A stretch of DNA of 5,063 bases from Thermoplasmatota archaeon (GTDB taxonomy: Archaea > Thermoplasmatota > E2 > DHVEG-1), in NCBI GenBank assembly GCA_030609445.1, contig JAUWCF010000091.1:1-5063 (forward strand), written 5' to 3'. The position numbers were made by a program, and so were the translations under genes. This document shows positions 1-4,365 of this stretch, piece by piece. Every line of letters starts with the position of its first letter. Positions within the stretch are counted from its first letter, which is position 1. The notes under the pieces are model-generated. The model was given only the letters and a program-made list of their open reading frames with translations, ran no database searches and was not told the DNA's origin.

Positions 1-40
1 CAGACAGCATAAAAACAGTTTCAGCCAGTATACAAATAGA

Positions 41-53
41 AGATATAATAAAC
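41..53 (+). promoter_or_regulatory. Candidate TATA box for the CBS-kinase operon
   Basis: An AT-rich stretch (AGATATAATAAAC) lies about 38 nt upstream of the GTG start of the CBS gene. With the usual archaeal distance of about 25 nt from TATA centre to transcription start, transcription would begin near position 73 and give a short leader containing the GGTGG ribosome binding site at 76-80. The flanking bases are also AT-rich, so this is a weak call. Confidence 0.3.
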
Positions 54-75
54 AATATTTTATTAACTTATATGT

Positions 76-80
76 GGTGG
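76..80 (+). promoter_or_regulatory. Ribosome binding site (GGTGG) deciding the GTG start
   Basis: GGTGG ends 4 nt before the GTG at 85. It matches the GGAGGTGA-type archaeal Shine-Dalgarno core. It supports GTG at 85 over the in-frame ATG at 103, which has no comparable site and would remove the first six residues ahead of the first CBS motif. Confidence 0.5.
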
Positions 81-84
81 TATC

Positions 85-555
85 GTGCTTGTTGATGAAA
101 CCATGACGGAAAATGTAGTCACAATAGAAAATGACAGAACAGTTTTGGATGCATGTAACGTATATAATGATAATAAAATAGGTTGCCTCATCGTTACAAA
201 AGACGGTCATCTGGATGGAATTGTTACAGAAAGGGACATTATCCATAGGGTTATCTCTAATGAAAAAGATCCAAGGGCAACAAAGATCGAAGAGATTATG
301 ACAAGAGATATCAAATCCATTCTTCCAACAGCAGAAGTAAAAGAGGCAGCTGAGATAATGAGTGAAAATAACATTAAAAAACTTCCTGTTGTTTCAGATA
401 GTGGAGATGTCGTTGGCGTCATTACTGATACAGATATCGCAAATATGATTCCAAATTTCTTGAAGATACTTGCTGAGAGCGGAGATGACCAGTCTTTCAA
501 AGATGCAGCAAGCAGATTCCACAAGGCCACTATTCTAAATACTGAACATGAATAA
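85..555 (+). CDS. Tandem CBS-domain protein
   Basis: This 156-residue protein consists almost entirely of a CBS pair (Bateman module). The first CBS spans about residues 5-57 and ends in GIVTERDI (45-52). The second spans about 70-122 and ends in GVITDTDI (111-118). The Thr and Asp of these motifs (T48/D51 and T114/D117) are the positions that contact the ribose of bound adenine nucleotides in many family members. Each domain opens with the usual MT-x-[ND]-[VI] element (MTENVVTI, MTRDIKSI). The remaining 34 residues form a polar, probably helical tail with no known motif. There is no fused enzyme, DNA-binding or membrane domain, so it is a stand-alone sensor, presumably cytosolic. Ligands of such proteins include AMP, ATP and S-adenosylmethionine; the ligand here cannot be told from sequence. 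It lies 20 nt upstream of a PfkB-family kinase on the same strand, so co-transcription is likely and a role in adenylate-responsive control is possible but inferred. The GTG start is supported by GGTGG at 76-80. Confidence 0.92.
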   Translation: MLVDETMTENVVTIENDRTVLDACNVYNDNKIGCLIVTKDGHLDGIVTERDIIHRVISNEKDPRATKIEEIMTRDIKSILPTAEVKEAAEIMSENNIKKLPVVSDSGDVVGVITDTDIANMIPNFLKILAESGDDQSFKDAASRFHKATILNTEHE

Positions 556-575
556 TACCTGTTTGTTGATGAAGT

Positions 576-1619
576 ATGGATGAGACGCTAAAAAAAAGAC
601 TATTAGATAAACTCAATAATATAGATCTAAAGAAGTTATCAGATTTACATGTAGTGCTACTTCCTGATTTTTTTGTTGATCATTTTTTATATTTTGATGA
701 ATTTGAAGAATCAACTGATAAAATAAAAAATATATACTTGCAGGGTGGTGGGAATCTTCCTGGTGTAAAACAAAGAATCCACCAAGGAGGTAATGCTGCC
801 AATACAGCCCTTGCTCTGGCCCGGCTTGGTGTGAAATCACATTTAATCTGCAGAACAGATAGACTTGGATTACATTTGCTCAAATATTTTTTAGGAAAAG
901 AAGGCGTTGATCTCTCAGGTGTTAAATCAGATGGAAAACTTGCAATAACAACGGCAATGGAGTTTGGCAAAGAGCATAGTAATGTTATGCTTGGGGATAC
1001 TGGATCAGTATCAGATTTTTCTTTCAACTGTTTGGATGATGACGATCTTGAACGTATTTCAAATTCAGACATGGTCTGTGTGCTAAATTGGAATCTCAAT
1101 AATTATGGTACAAAGTTTGCCTATGATGTTTTTCAATTTGCAAAAAAACATAACGTTAAAACATTTTTTGACTCTGGAGATCCATCACCCAAAAAAAAGG
1201 ATATTCCAGATCTTTTGAACAATGTTTTAACAGGAGAACATCTTGATATTTTTGGGTTAAATGAAAATGAATTACGATATTACTCAAGTGCTGATGTCAA
1301 AACTGAGGAAGAAATAGTAAACGCTGCAGTATTATTAAAGAAAAAGATACCTGCAAGAATAGATATTCACACCTCCCATTTCTCCTGTACGGTTGATAAA
1401 GAATGCAATATTGTTCCAAGTGTATCAGTATCAAAAATCTATAGGGGAACTGGAGCTGGAGATGCATGGAATGCAGGCAACATTTTTACTGAGCTTTTAG
1501 ATTTTCAGCCGGATGAACGATTACTTTTTTCAAATTGTTTTGCTGCACAATATATTTCTTCGCCAGAGCCAGTTCATGCAACATTACCCAAAGTCATTGT
1601 TTTTCTTTCAAAGCGGTAG
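576..1619 (+). CDS. PfkB/ribokinase-family sugar or nucleoside kinase
   Basis: This 347-residue protein has the ordered landmarks of the ribokinase fold. They are an N-terminal strand with substrate-binding Asp (LLPDFFVDH, D31/D35); the glycine-rich GGNAANTALALARLG at 71-85; a central FDSGDPSP (198-205) in the place of the DPN-type motif; GLNENEL (227-233), the NxxE magnesium-related motif; and RGTGAGDAWNAG (290-301), the PfkB signature with the anion hole and catalytic base D296. Phosphoryl transfer to a hydroxyl of a sugar, sugar phosphate or nucleoside is therefore secure, but the substrate is not. Two features are unusual: a leader of about 25 residues before the first strand, and IHTSHFS (264-270) where most relatives have a T-L-G-x-x-G nucleotide-binding turn. 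The second point leaves the phosphoryl donor uncertain (ATP or ADP). The ATG lacks a strong ribosome binding site, and only a weak TTGATGAAG precedes it. The 20-nt gap to the CBS gene suggests one transcript. Archaeal candidates include ribose-1-phosphate kinase and nucleoside kinase; I cannot choose between them. Confidence 0.88.
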   Translation: MDETLKKRLLDKLNNIDLKKLSDLHVVLLPDFFVDHFLYFDEFEESTDKIKNIYLQGGGNLPGVKQRIHQGGNAANTALALARLGVKSHLICRTDRLGLHLLKYFLGKEGVDLSGVKSDGKLAITTAMEFGKEHSNVMLGDTGSVSDFSFNCLDDDDLERISNSDMVCVLNWNLNNYGTKFAYDVFQFAKKHNVKTFFDSGDPSPKKKDIPDLLNNVLTGEHLDIFGLNENELRYYSSADVKTEEEIVNAAVLLKKKIPARIDIHTSHFSCTVDKECNIVPSVSVSKIYRGTGAGDAWNAGNIFTELLDFQPDERLLFSNCFAAQYISSPEPVHATLPKVIVFLSKR

Positions 1620-1674
1620 AAAAATTATTACATTTCATTAGATTTTGCCATACAAATTAATTATAATCGTATAT

Positions 1675-1700
1675 TTATAGAATTGGTTTTAATTCTATAA
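1675..1700. terminator. Perfect 10-bp hairpin between convergent genes
   Basis: TTATAGAATT (1675-1684) and AATTCTATAA (1691-1700) are exact reverse complements around a 6-nt loop (GGTTTT). The hairpin lies 55 nt after the kinase stop codon and about 110 nt after the HD-gene stop on the other strand, so it could mark the 3' end of either transcript. It has only two G-C pairs and no long T run directly after it. Since archaeal termination depends mainly on T tracts, its role as a terminator is inferred; it could instead be an RNA-stability element or a protein site. Confidence 0.4.
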
Positions 1701-1736
1701 CAAAATTTATATACTCTTCTTTAATATATTTCCTTA

Positions 1737-1797
1737 AGAATGGGGGAGTCAAATTTTTAAAAAATCTCTCCTCACCACCTTCGATCTTCCCCATTCT
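1737..1797. repeat. Long-loop inverted repeat (AGAATGGGG / CCCCATTCT)
   Basis: AGAATGGGG (1737-1745) and CCCCATTCT (1789-1797) are perfectly complementary over 9 bp, with a 43-nt loop. The arms are G/C-rich compared with the surrounding AT-rich spacer. The loop holds the T tracts described at 1754-1764. The position between two convergent genes, about 14 nt past the HD stop on the minus strand, suggests a 3'-end structure of the HD-gene transcript. No coding signal supports the short reading frame that crosses it. Confidence 0.4.
1754..1764. terminator. Back-to-back T tracts for both convergent transcripts
   Basis: TTTTT on the plus strand (1754-1758) is followed by AAAAAA (1759-1764), which is a T6 tract on the minus strand. 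Archaeal RNA polymerase ends transcription at oligo-T stretches, so this single site could end the kinase operon reading rightward and the HD gene reading leftward, about 50 nt past its stop. Termination itself is not visible from sequence. Confidence 0.4.
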
Positions 1798-1810
1798 CTC
1801 CTTATAACCG

Positions 1811-3067
1811 CTAACCAAATAATATTGCCTCAGCTTTTTTAGAAACAACATCTCTATACTTTTCATCAGTAATAATCATAACAATCCAATCAGGAGTGAC
1901 CCTTGACCGAATAGCCTCTGCAATGGGCGTGAATTCATCAAGTGTTTTTACTTCATCTCTGTCGACAACAAAAATATCTGTTTTATGCAGACGAGGTTCA
2001 GCTATAAGCAGCTCAGGACGCGGTACATCAATAATTAGATGTCCATGAGGAATATCAAAAGCATCCTCTAACTCTTGTTCCTTTTGTCTTCTATAAGCTG
2101 CATTTTCCAAACCTCTGATCTCATCTAAAGCCTGCTTATCCAAGTCATGAACCGATGCTGAATATGCTTGTTTAAAAAGTATTCGATATTTCAACCGTGT
2201 AACAATCTCCTGTTGAAGCATCCCCATCTTCTTTAATGAACTCACAATCTCTGCATCAGTCATCCGAAAAAACTCAAACGGTTCAAGATCAGGAATAGCT
2301 TCAATTGCTTTGGAAAGCATCAACTCCGCAATCCGTACAGTTTTATGAAAATAGACAGAAGAATACATAAGACCGCGAGCCATAAGAATATTTTCTACAA
2401 CACCCACACCTTTTCTTTTAATGGCTAAAGTATCCTCATGAATCACAAGTGTCTGCAGCAGCCGTTCGATATCAATCATACCATACGAAACACCAGTATA
2501 ATACGCATCACGAATAAGATAATCCAACTGATCAACATCAATTGTGCTATTCAAAATTTGACTTAGATACAATTTCTTATATGTTTTTCCCCGGATGATA
2601 TTAATAATTTCTTTTTTGTCAATATCGTTATTTGAAAGTATTTGATGTACACTTTCAGATTGGATAAAATCTTTTTCATTTGATTCAAAAATTTCATATT
2701 CCCCAAAGATAAGTTCTTCTGTTAAATCAACATGATCAACACCAAACTTTTCCAAGAGGAGAGATTCAAGAGTGTGAGAAAAAGGCCCATGACCAATATC
2801 ATGAAGAAGGGCAGCACAAGCTACAACATCCCGTTTGTCATCTTCAATATTTAATGTTTCTGATATCTGAGAAGCTATATGATATGCACCAAGAGAATGT
2901 TCAAGTCTAGTGTGATGTGCACCTGGAAAAACTAAATGGGCAAAACCCAGTTGTTTAATGTTATACAGACGCTGTACCTCTGGGCTTTCTAATAATTCAG
3001 CAATAGAGTCTTTAAGCTTTATGTTTCCATGAATTGGGTCTCGTACTACTTTATCGCTTTCATCCAT
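1811..3067 (-). CDS. HD-domain phosphohydrolase, SAMHD1-like (COG1078 type)
   Basis: This 418-residue protein has the full SAMHD1/dGTPase-like HD core. It opens with VVRDPIHGNIKL (7-18), typical of the family. The metal ligands are H57 in TRLEHSLG, H89-D90 in LLHDIGHGPFSH, and D179 in IDVDQLDYLIRD. Y183 and R186 align with the residues that follow the third ligand in human SAMHD1 (D311, Y315, R318). The expected reaction is hydrolysis of a deoxynucleoside triphosphate to deoxynucleoside plus triphosphate in the cytosol. Some family members act on other phosphates, so the substrate is inferred. Residues after about 335 form a separate C-terminal region (HLIIDVPRPELL, then DIFVVDRDEV) also common in prokaryotic homologues, and the length is normal. 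The ATG is supported by the family N terminus. No ribosome binding site precedes it, and a TATA-like box at 3096-3102 fits a nearly leaderless mRNA. It is a lone gene, convergent with the kinase and divergent from the glutaredoxin-like gene. Confidence 0.92.
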   Translation of the reverse strand: MDESDKVVRDPIHGNIKLKDSIAELLESPEVQRLYNIKQLGFAHLVFPGAHHTRLEHSLGAYHIASQISETLNIEDDKRDVVACAALLHDIGHGPFSHTLESLLLEKFGVDHVDLTEELIFGEYEIFESNEKDFIQSESVHQILSNNDIDKKEIINIIRGKTYKKLYLSQILNSTIDVDQLDYLIRDAYYTGVSYGMIDIERLLQTLVIHEDTLAIKRKGVGVVENILMARGLMYSSVYFHKTVRIAELMLSKAIEAIPDLEPFEFFRMTDAEIVSSLKKMGMLQQEIVTRLKYRILFKQAYSASVHDLDKQALDEIRGLENAAYRRQKEQELEDAFDIPHGHLIIDVPRPELLIAEPRLHKTDIFVVDRDEVKTLDEFTPIAEAIRSRVTPDWIVMIITDEKYRDVVSKKAEAILFG

Positions 3068-3095
3068 TCTGTAAGTAGAATATGAAAAAAGAGTT

Positions 3096-3110
3096 GATAT
3101 AGTTTTTTTA
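3096..3110 (-). promoter_or_regulatory. Candidate BRE/TATA promoter of the HD gene
   Basis: Read on the minus strand, a run of seven A (BRE-like) is followed by CTATATC, centred 32 nt upstream of the ATG at 3067. That places the transcription start within a few bases of the start codon, in line with the absence of a Shine-Dalgarno sequence. The assignment rests on position and base composition only. Confidence 0.4.
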
Positions 3111-3154
3111 AACTGACGATGTCAGCTCATAAGCAACATTTAAAAGAAGTTGTA

Positions 3155-3164
3155 TAATTATATA
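3155..3164 (+). promoter_or_regulatory. Candidate TATA box of the glutaredoxin-like gene
   Basis: ATAATTATAT/A at this position precedes the start codon at 3221 by about 60 nt. A start of transcription near 3186 would give a leader of about 35 nt carrying the GAGG ribosome binding site. An interrupted palindrome (CCTCA at 3165-3169, TGAGG at 3188-3192) begins directly after the box and could bind a regulator, but it is short. Confidence 0.4.
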
Positions 3165-3210
3165 CCTCAGCTCGTTAAATCGTATATTGAGGGAATAACT
3201 TTTTCAATGA

Positions 3211-3214
3211 GAGG
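3211..3214 (+). promoter_or_regulatory. Ribosome binding site (GAGG) of the glutaredoxin-like gene
   Basis: GAGG lies 6 nt before the ATG at 3221, good spacing for an archaeal Shine-Dalgarno. It fixes this ATG as the start and shows the gene is translated from a leadered mRNA, unlike the two genes at the nearby divergent promoter. Confidence 0.55.
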
Positions 3215-3220
3215 ATAAAA

Positions 3221-3478
3221 ATGAACAAACCAATATTATTTTCGTTAGAACAATGCGTGAAATGCGTGCAGACAAAAGAGCTTATGACAGATAGAGATGA
3301 TGTAGAAATCGTAACATTTCCACATGACATTAATGAATGGAGCGACGAGGAACTCGAGCAGGCAAAAGCTCACGATGTCTTTGATGACCTCCAAAAAACA
3401 GCACCTATCTTATGGATTGATGGAGAAAAAAAGATTGGATACCTGCGAATTAGAAAATGGCTGCAGGATACTCAATAA
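3221..3478 (+). CDS. Glutaredoxin-like small thiol protein (CVKC)
   Basis: This 85-residue protein has the size and layout of a minimal glutaredoxin/NrdH-like thioredoxin fold. A first strand (PILFSL) runs into C12-V-K-C15 at the start of a helix. TAPILWIDG (60-68) supplies the cis-proline (P62) that lies opposite the active site in this fold, and the chain ends in a short helix (RIRKWLQD). Both cysteines are present, so a dithiol mechanism is possible: reducing protein disulfides or accepting electrons from thioredoxin or a reductase in the cytosol. The middle is acidic (INEWSDEELEQAK). It lacks the CPYC sequence of classical glutaredoxins, so glutathione as partner should not be assumed. 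Its TAA stop is directly followed by the stop of the opposing regulator gene, and the next genes encode a thioredoxin and a TlpA-like protein, which supports a thiol-redox role. The partner protein is unknown. Confidence 0.8.
   Translation: MNKPILFSLEQCVKCVQTKELMTDRDDVEIVTFPHDINEWSDEELEQAKAHDVFDDLQKTAPILWIDGEKKIGYLRIRKWLQDTQ
3426..3432 (-). terminator. Candidate T7 terminator of the regulator gene
   Basis: Seven A on the plus strand form a T7 tract on the minus strand, 47 nt past the regulator stop and inside the 3' part of the glutaredoxin-like gene, where they encode the two Lys of EKKIG. No gap separates the two convergent genes, so any terminator must lie in the opposing coding sequence. 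Lysine codons in an AT-rich genome explain the run equally well. Confidence 0.3.
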
Positions 3479-3838
3479 TCAACCTAGTTCTTCTTCAAAA
3501 TCTTTTAATGTTTTTTTCATCTGTTTGTACCACTCATCAATACATGACTCCATCTCTTTTTTCACCTGTTTAGGATTATTACATGAATATAAGTGATAGT
3601 ATCCACCAGATTCAATTGTTTTTGTTTTTTTCATACATAACCCGCATGAAGTCAATTTCTGCAGCGAACGATATACCGTACTTCGCTCTTTATTCATTTT
3701 GTTTGCAAGAGCATCTGCTCTTGCTTCACCTATTGTTTTAAGGGTTTTATAGATGTTAAAATCTAATTTGTTAAGCTCAAAGACGCATTGTAACACGTCT
3801 CTGCAGCTAATGTTTTCATATTCTCGTATAAATTTCAT
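3479..3838 (-). CDS. Cysteine-rich winged-helix regulator, TrmB-like
   Basis: From the start I prefer (ATG at 3838) this is a 119-residue DNA-binding protein. Residues about 22-85 form a winged helix-turn-helix: FNIYKTLKTIG, then ARADALANKM, then the recognition helix ERSTVYRSLQKLTSCGL (51-67), then a wing with ESGGYYHLYS (76-85). This pattern is typical of archaeal TrmB/HTH proteins. Residues about 88-117 are a charged helix suited to dimerisation. There is no ligand-binding domain, unlike full-length TrmB. Six cysteines (12, 18, 65, 68, 86, 99) are many for this size, and C65-G-L-C68 sits just after the recognition helix, so thiol or metal sensing is a reasonable inference. A longer reading frame starts at 3892, but its extra 18 codons cross the palindrome at 3874-3894 and the TATA box at 3863-3871. 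The shorter start places ATG 29 nt from that TATA box with no ribosome binding site, as expected for a leaderless mRNA. It probably controls its own gene and the divergent thioredoxin gene. Confidence 0.8.
   Translation of the reverse strand: MKFIREYENISCRDVLQCVFELNKLDFNIYKTLKTIGEARADALANKMNKERSTVYRSLQKLTSCGLCMKKTKTIESGGYYHLYSCNNPKQVKKEMESCIDEWYKQMKKTLKDFEEELG
3511..3517 (+). terminator. Candidate T7 terminator of the glutaredoxin-like gene
   Basis: Seven T on the plus strand begin 33 nt past the glutaredoxin-like stop, within the regulator gene, where the minus strand reads as Lys codons. This is the first T tract longer than four after the stop codon. It fits archaeal oligo-T termination but could be just codon use. 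Confidence 0.3.
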
Positions 3839-3862
3839 TGATAGCAGATGAATGAATTTATT

Positions 3863-3871
3863 GTTTATAAT
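3863..3871 (-). promoter_or_regulatory. TATA box of the regulator gene
   Basis: Minus-strand ATTATAAAC is centred at 3867, 29 nt upstream of the ATG at 3838. The distance fits transcription starting at or within a few bases of that ATG, and no Shine-Dalgarno is present. The adjacent palindrome (3874-3894) covers the place where the BRE and TFB would sit, so a bound protein could block initiation. Confidence 0.5.
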
Positions 3872-3873
3872 GG

Positions 3874-3894
3874 TTGTGCACATTTTTTGCACAA
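3874..3894. promoter_or_regulatory. Palindromic operator TTGTGCA-N7-TGCACAA
   Basis: The two 7-bp arms (3874-3880 and 3888-3894) are perfect reverse complements around CATTTTT, a 21-bp site of about two helical turns, which suits a dimeric winged-helix protein. The pair 3872 G / 3896 C extends the symmetry after one mismatch. It lies between two divergent TATA boxes and abuts the BRE position of each, so one bound dimer could control both promoters. The neighbouring winged-helix protein is the natural candidate binder. Binding is inferred; the symmetry and position are seen directly. Confidence 0.6.
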
Positions 3895-3897
3895 ACG

Positions 3898-3906
3898 TTA
3901 TATACT
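3898..3906 (+). promoter_or_regulatory. TATA box of the thioredoxin gene
   Basis: TTATATACT is centred at about 3902, 28 nt upstream of the ATG at 3930, with no Shine-Dalgarno between. This is the usual spacing for a leaderless archaeal mRNA and supports the start at 3930 over the upstream in-frame ATG at 3852, which would put promoter DNA inside the gene. Confidence 0.55.
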
Positions 3907-3929
3907 ATGATGTCTATTATAAAAACACA

Positions 3930-4337
3930 ATGAATGAACTTGAAGAACTTAGAAAGAAAAAACTTGAACAATTACAAAAACAATATATGAACGGAGGAAA
4001 AAATATGGAAGGAAATATGCCAAACACACCACTAAATGTAACAGATGCAGATATAGATGAACACATAAAAAAATATCAAACAATAGTTATAGACTGCTGG
4101 GCACCATGGTGCGGCCCCTGCCGAATGGTAGGACCAGTCATTGAATATCTTGCGAAAGAAATGCAGGGGAAAATTGTTTTTGGAAAACTTAATGTCGATG
4201 AAAATCCTCAAACTTCATCAAAACATCAAATAATGAGCATACCAACTCTACTTGTGTTTAAAGACGGAAATCTAGTTGATAGATTAATAGGTGCATTACC
4301 AAAAGACATGCTCAAACAAAAACTTGAGGCTTATTAA
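3930..4337 (+). CDS. Thioredoxin with charged N-terminal helix
   Basis: This is a 135-residue thioredoxin. The active site WCGPC occupies residues 60-64, preceded by the strand TIVIDCWAP. The buried-Asp position of bacterial thioredoxin corresponds to D55. The cis-proline is P105 in MSIPTLLVFKDG, and G121 lies in the C-terminal IGALPK. The thioredoxin domain takes about residues 33-135. The first 25 or so residues are a highly charged predicted helix (NELEELRKKKLEQLQKQ) of a kind seen in other archaeal thioredoxins. It has no signal peptide and should act in the cytosol as a general protein disulfide reductase fed by a thioredoxin reductase, which is not in the window. The ATG at 3930 fits a leaderless start 28 nt from the TATA box. 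A second start is plausible: a strong GGAGG at 3993-3997 precedes the in-frame ATG at 4005 and would give a 110-residue protein, the classical thioredoxin length. Twenty-eight nt separate it from the TlpA-like gene, so the two are probably co-transcribed. Confidence 0.92.
   Translation: MNELEELRKKKLEQLQKQYMNGGKNMEGNMPNTPLNVTDADIDEHIKKYQTIVIDCWAPWCGPCRMVGPVIEYLAKEMQGKIVFGKLNVDENPQTSSKHQIMSIPTLLVFKDGNLVDRLIGALPKDMLKQKLEAY
3993..3997 (+). promoter_or_regulatory. Internal GGAGG before an in-frame ATG of the thioredoxin
   Basis: GGAGG lies 7 nt before the ATG at 4005 (Met26), the best Shine-Dalgarno match in the window at ideal spacing. It may start a shorter thioredoxin without the charged helix, or it may simply encode Gly-Gly. 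It competes with the leaderless start at 3930 for the true N terminus. Confidence 0.45.
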
Positions 4338-4365
4338 TAATTGAAAACAAAATATGTAGGTACCT

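Noticed and set aside
1..10. Possible divergent minus-strand gene starting at CAT 8-10
   Set aside because: Only three codons are visible and no well-placed promoter or ribosome binding site was found.
3..95. Open frame entering from the left edge and ending at TGA 93-95
   Set aside because: It could be the tail of an upstream gene, but about 30 codons with no recognisable motif, overlapping the CBS gene's ribosome binding site and start, are not enough to call it.
1675..1866. 63-codon minus-strand reading frame in the spacer
   Set aside because: It overlaps the end of the HD gene in another frame, has no ribosome binding site, reads through both inverted repeats and matches no family I recognise.
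3119..3157. 12-codon plus-strand micro-ORF (MSAHKQHLKEVV)
   Set aside because: It has no ribosome binding site and ends within the presumed TATA box of the next gene, upstream of its likely transcription start.
3324..3596. 90-codon plus-strand reading frame
   Set aside because: It is an alternative frame over the glutaredoxin-like gene and the antisense of the regulator, with low-complexity composition and no start signal.
3839..3892. N-terminal extension of the regulator from an ATG at 3892
   Set aside because: It would read through the operator and its own TATA box and overlap the thioredoxin promoter. The start at 3838 has correct leaderless spacing.
3852..3929. N-terminal extension of the thioredoxin from an ATG at 3852
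   Set aside because: The extra 26 codons would cover the regulator TATA box, the palindrome and the thioredoxin's own TATA box, and the residues do not resemble a thioredoxin N terminus.
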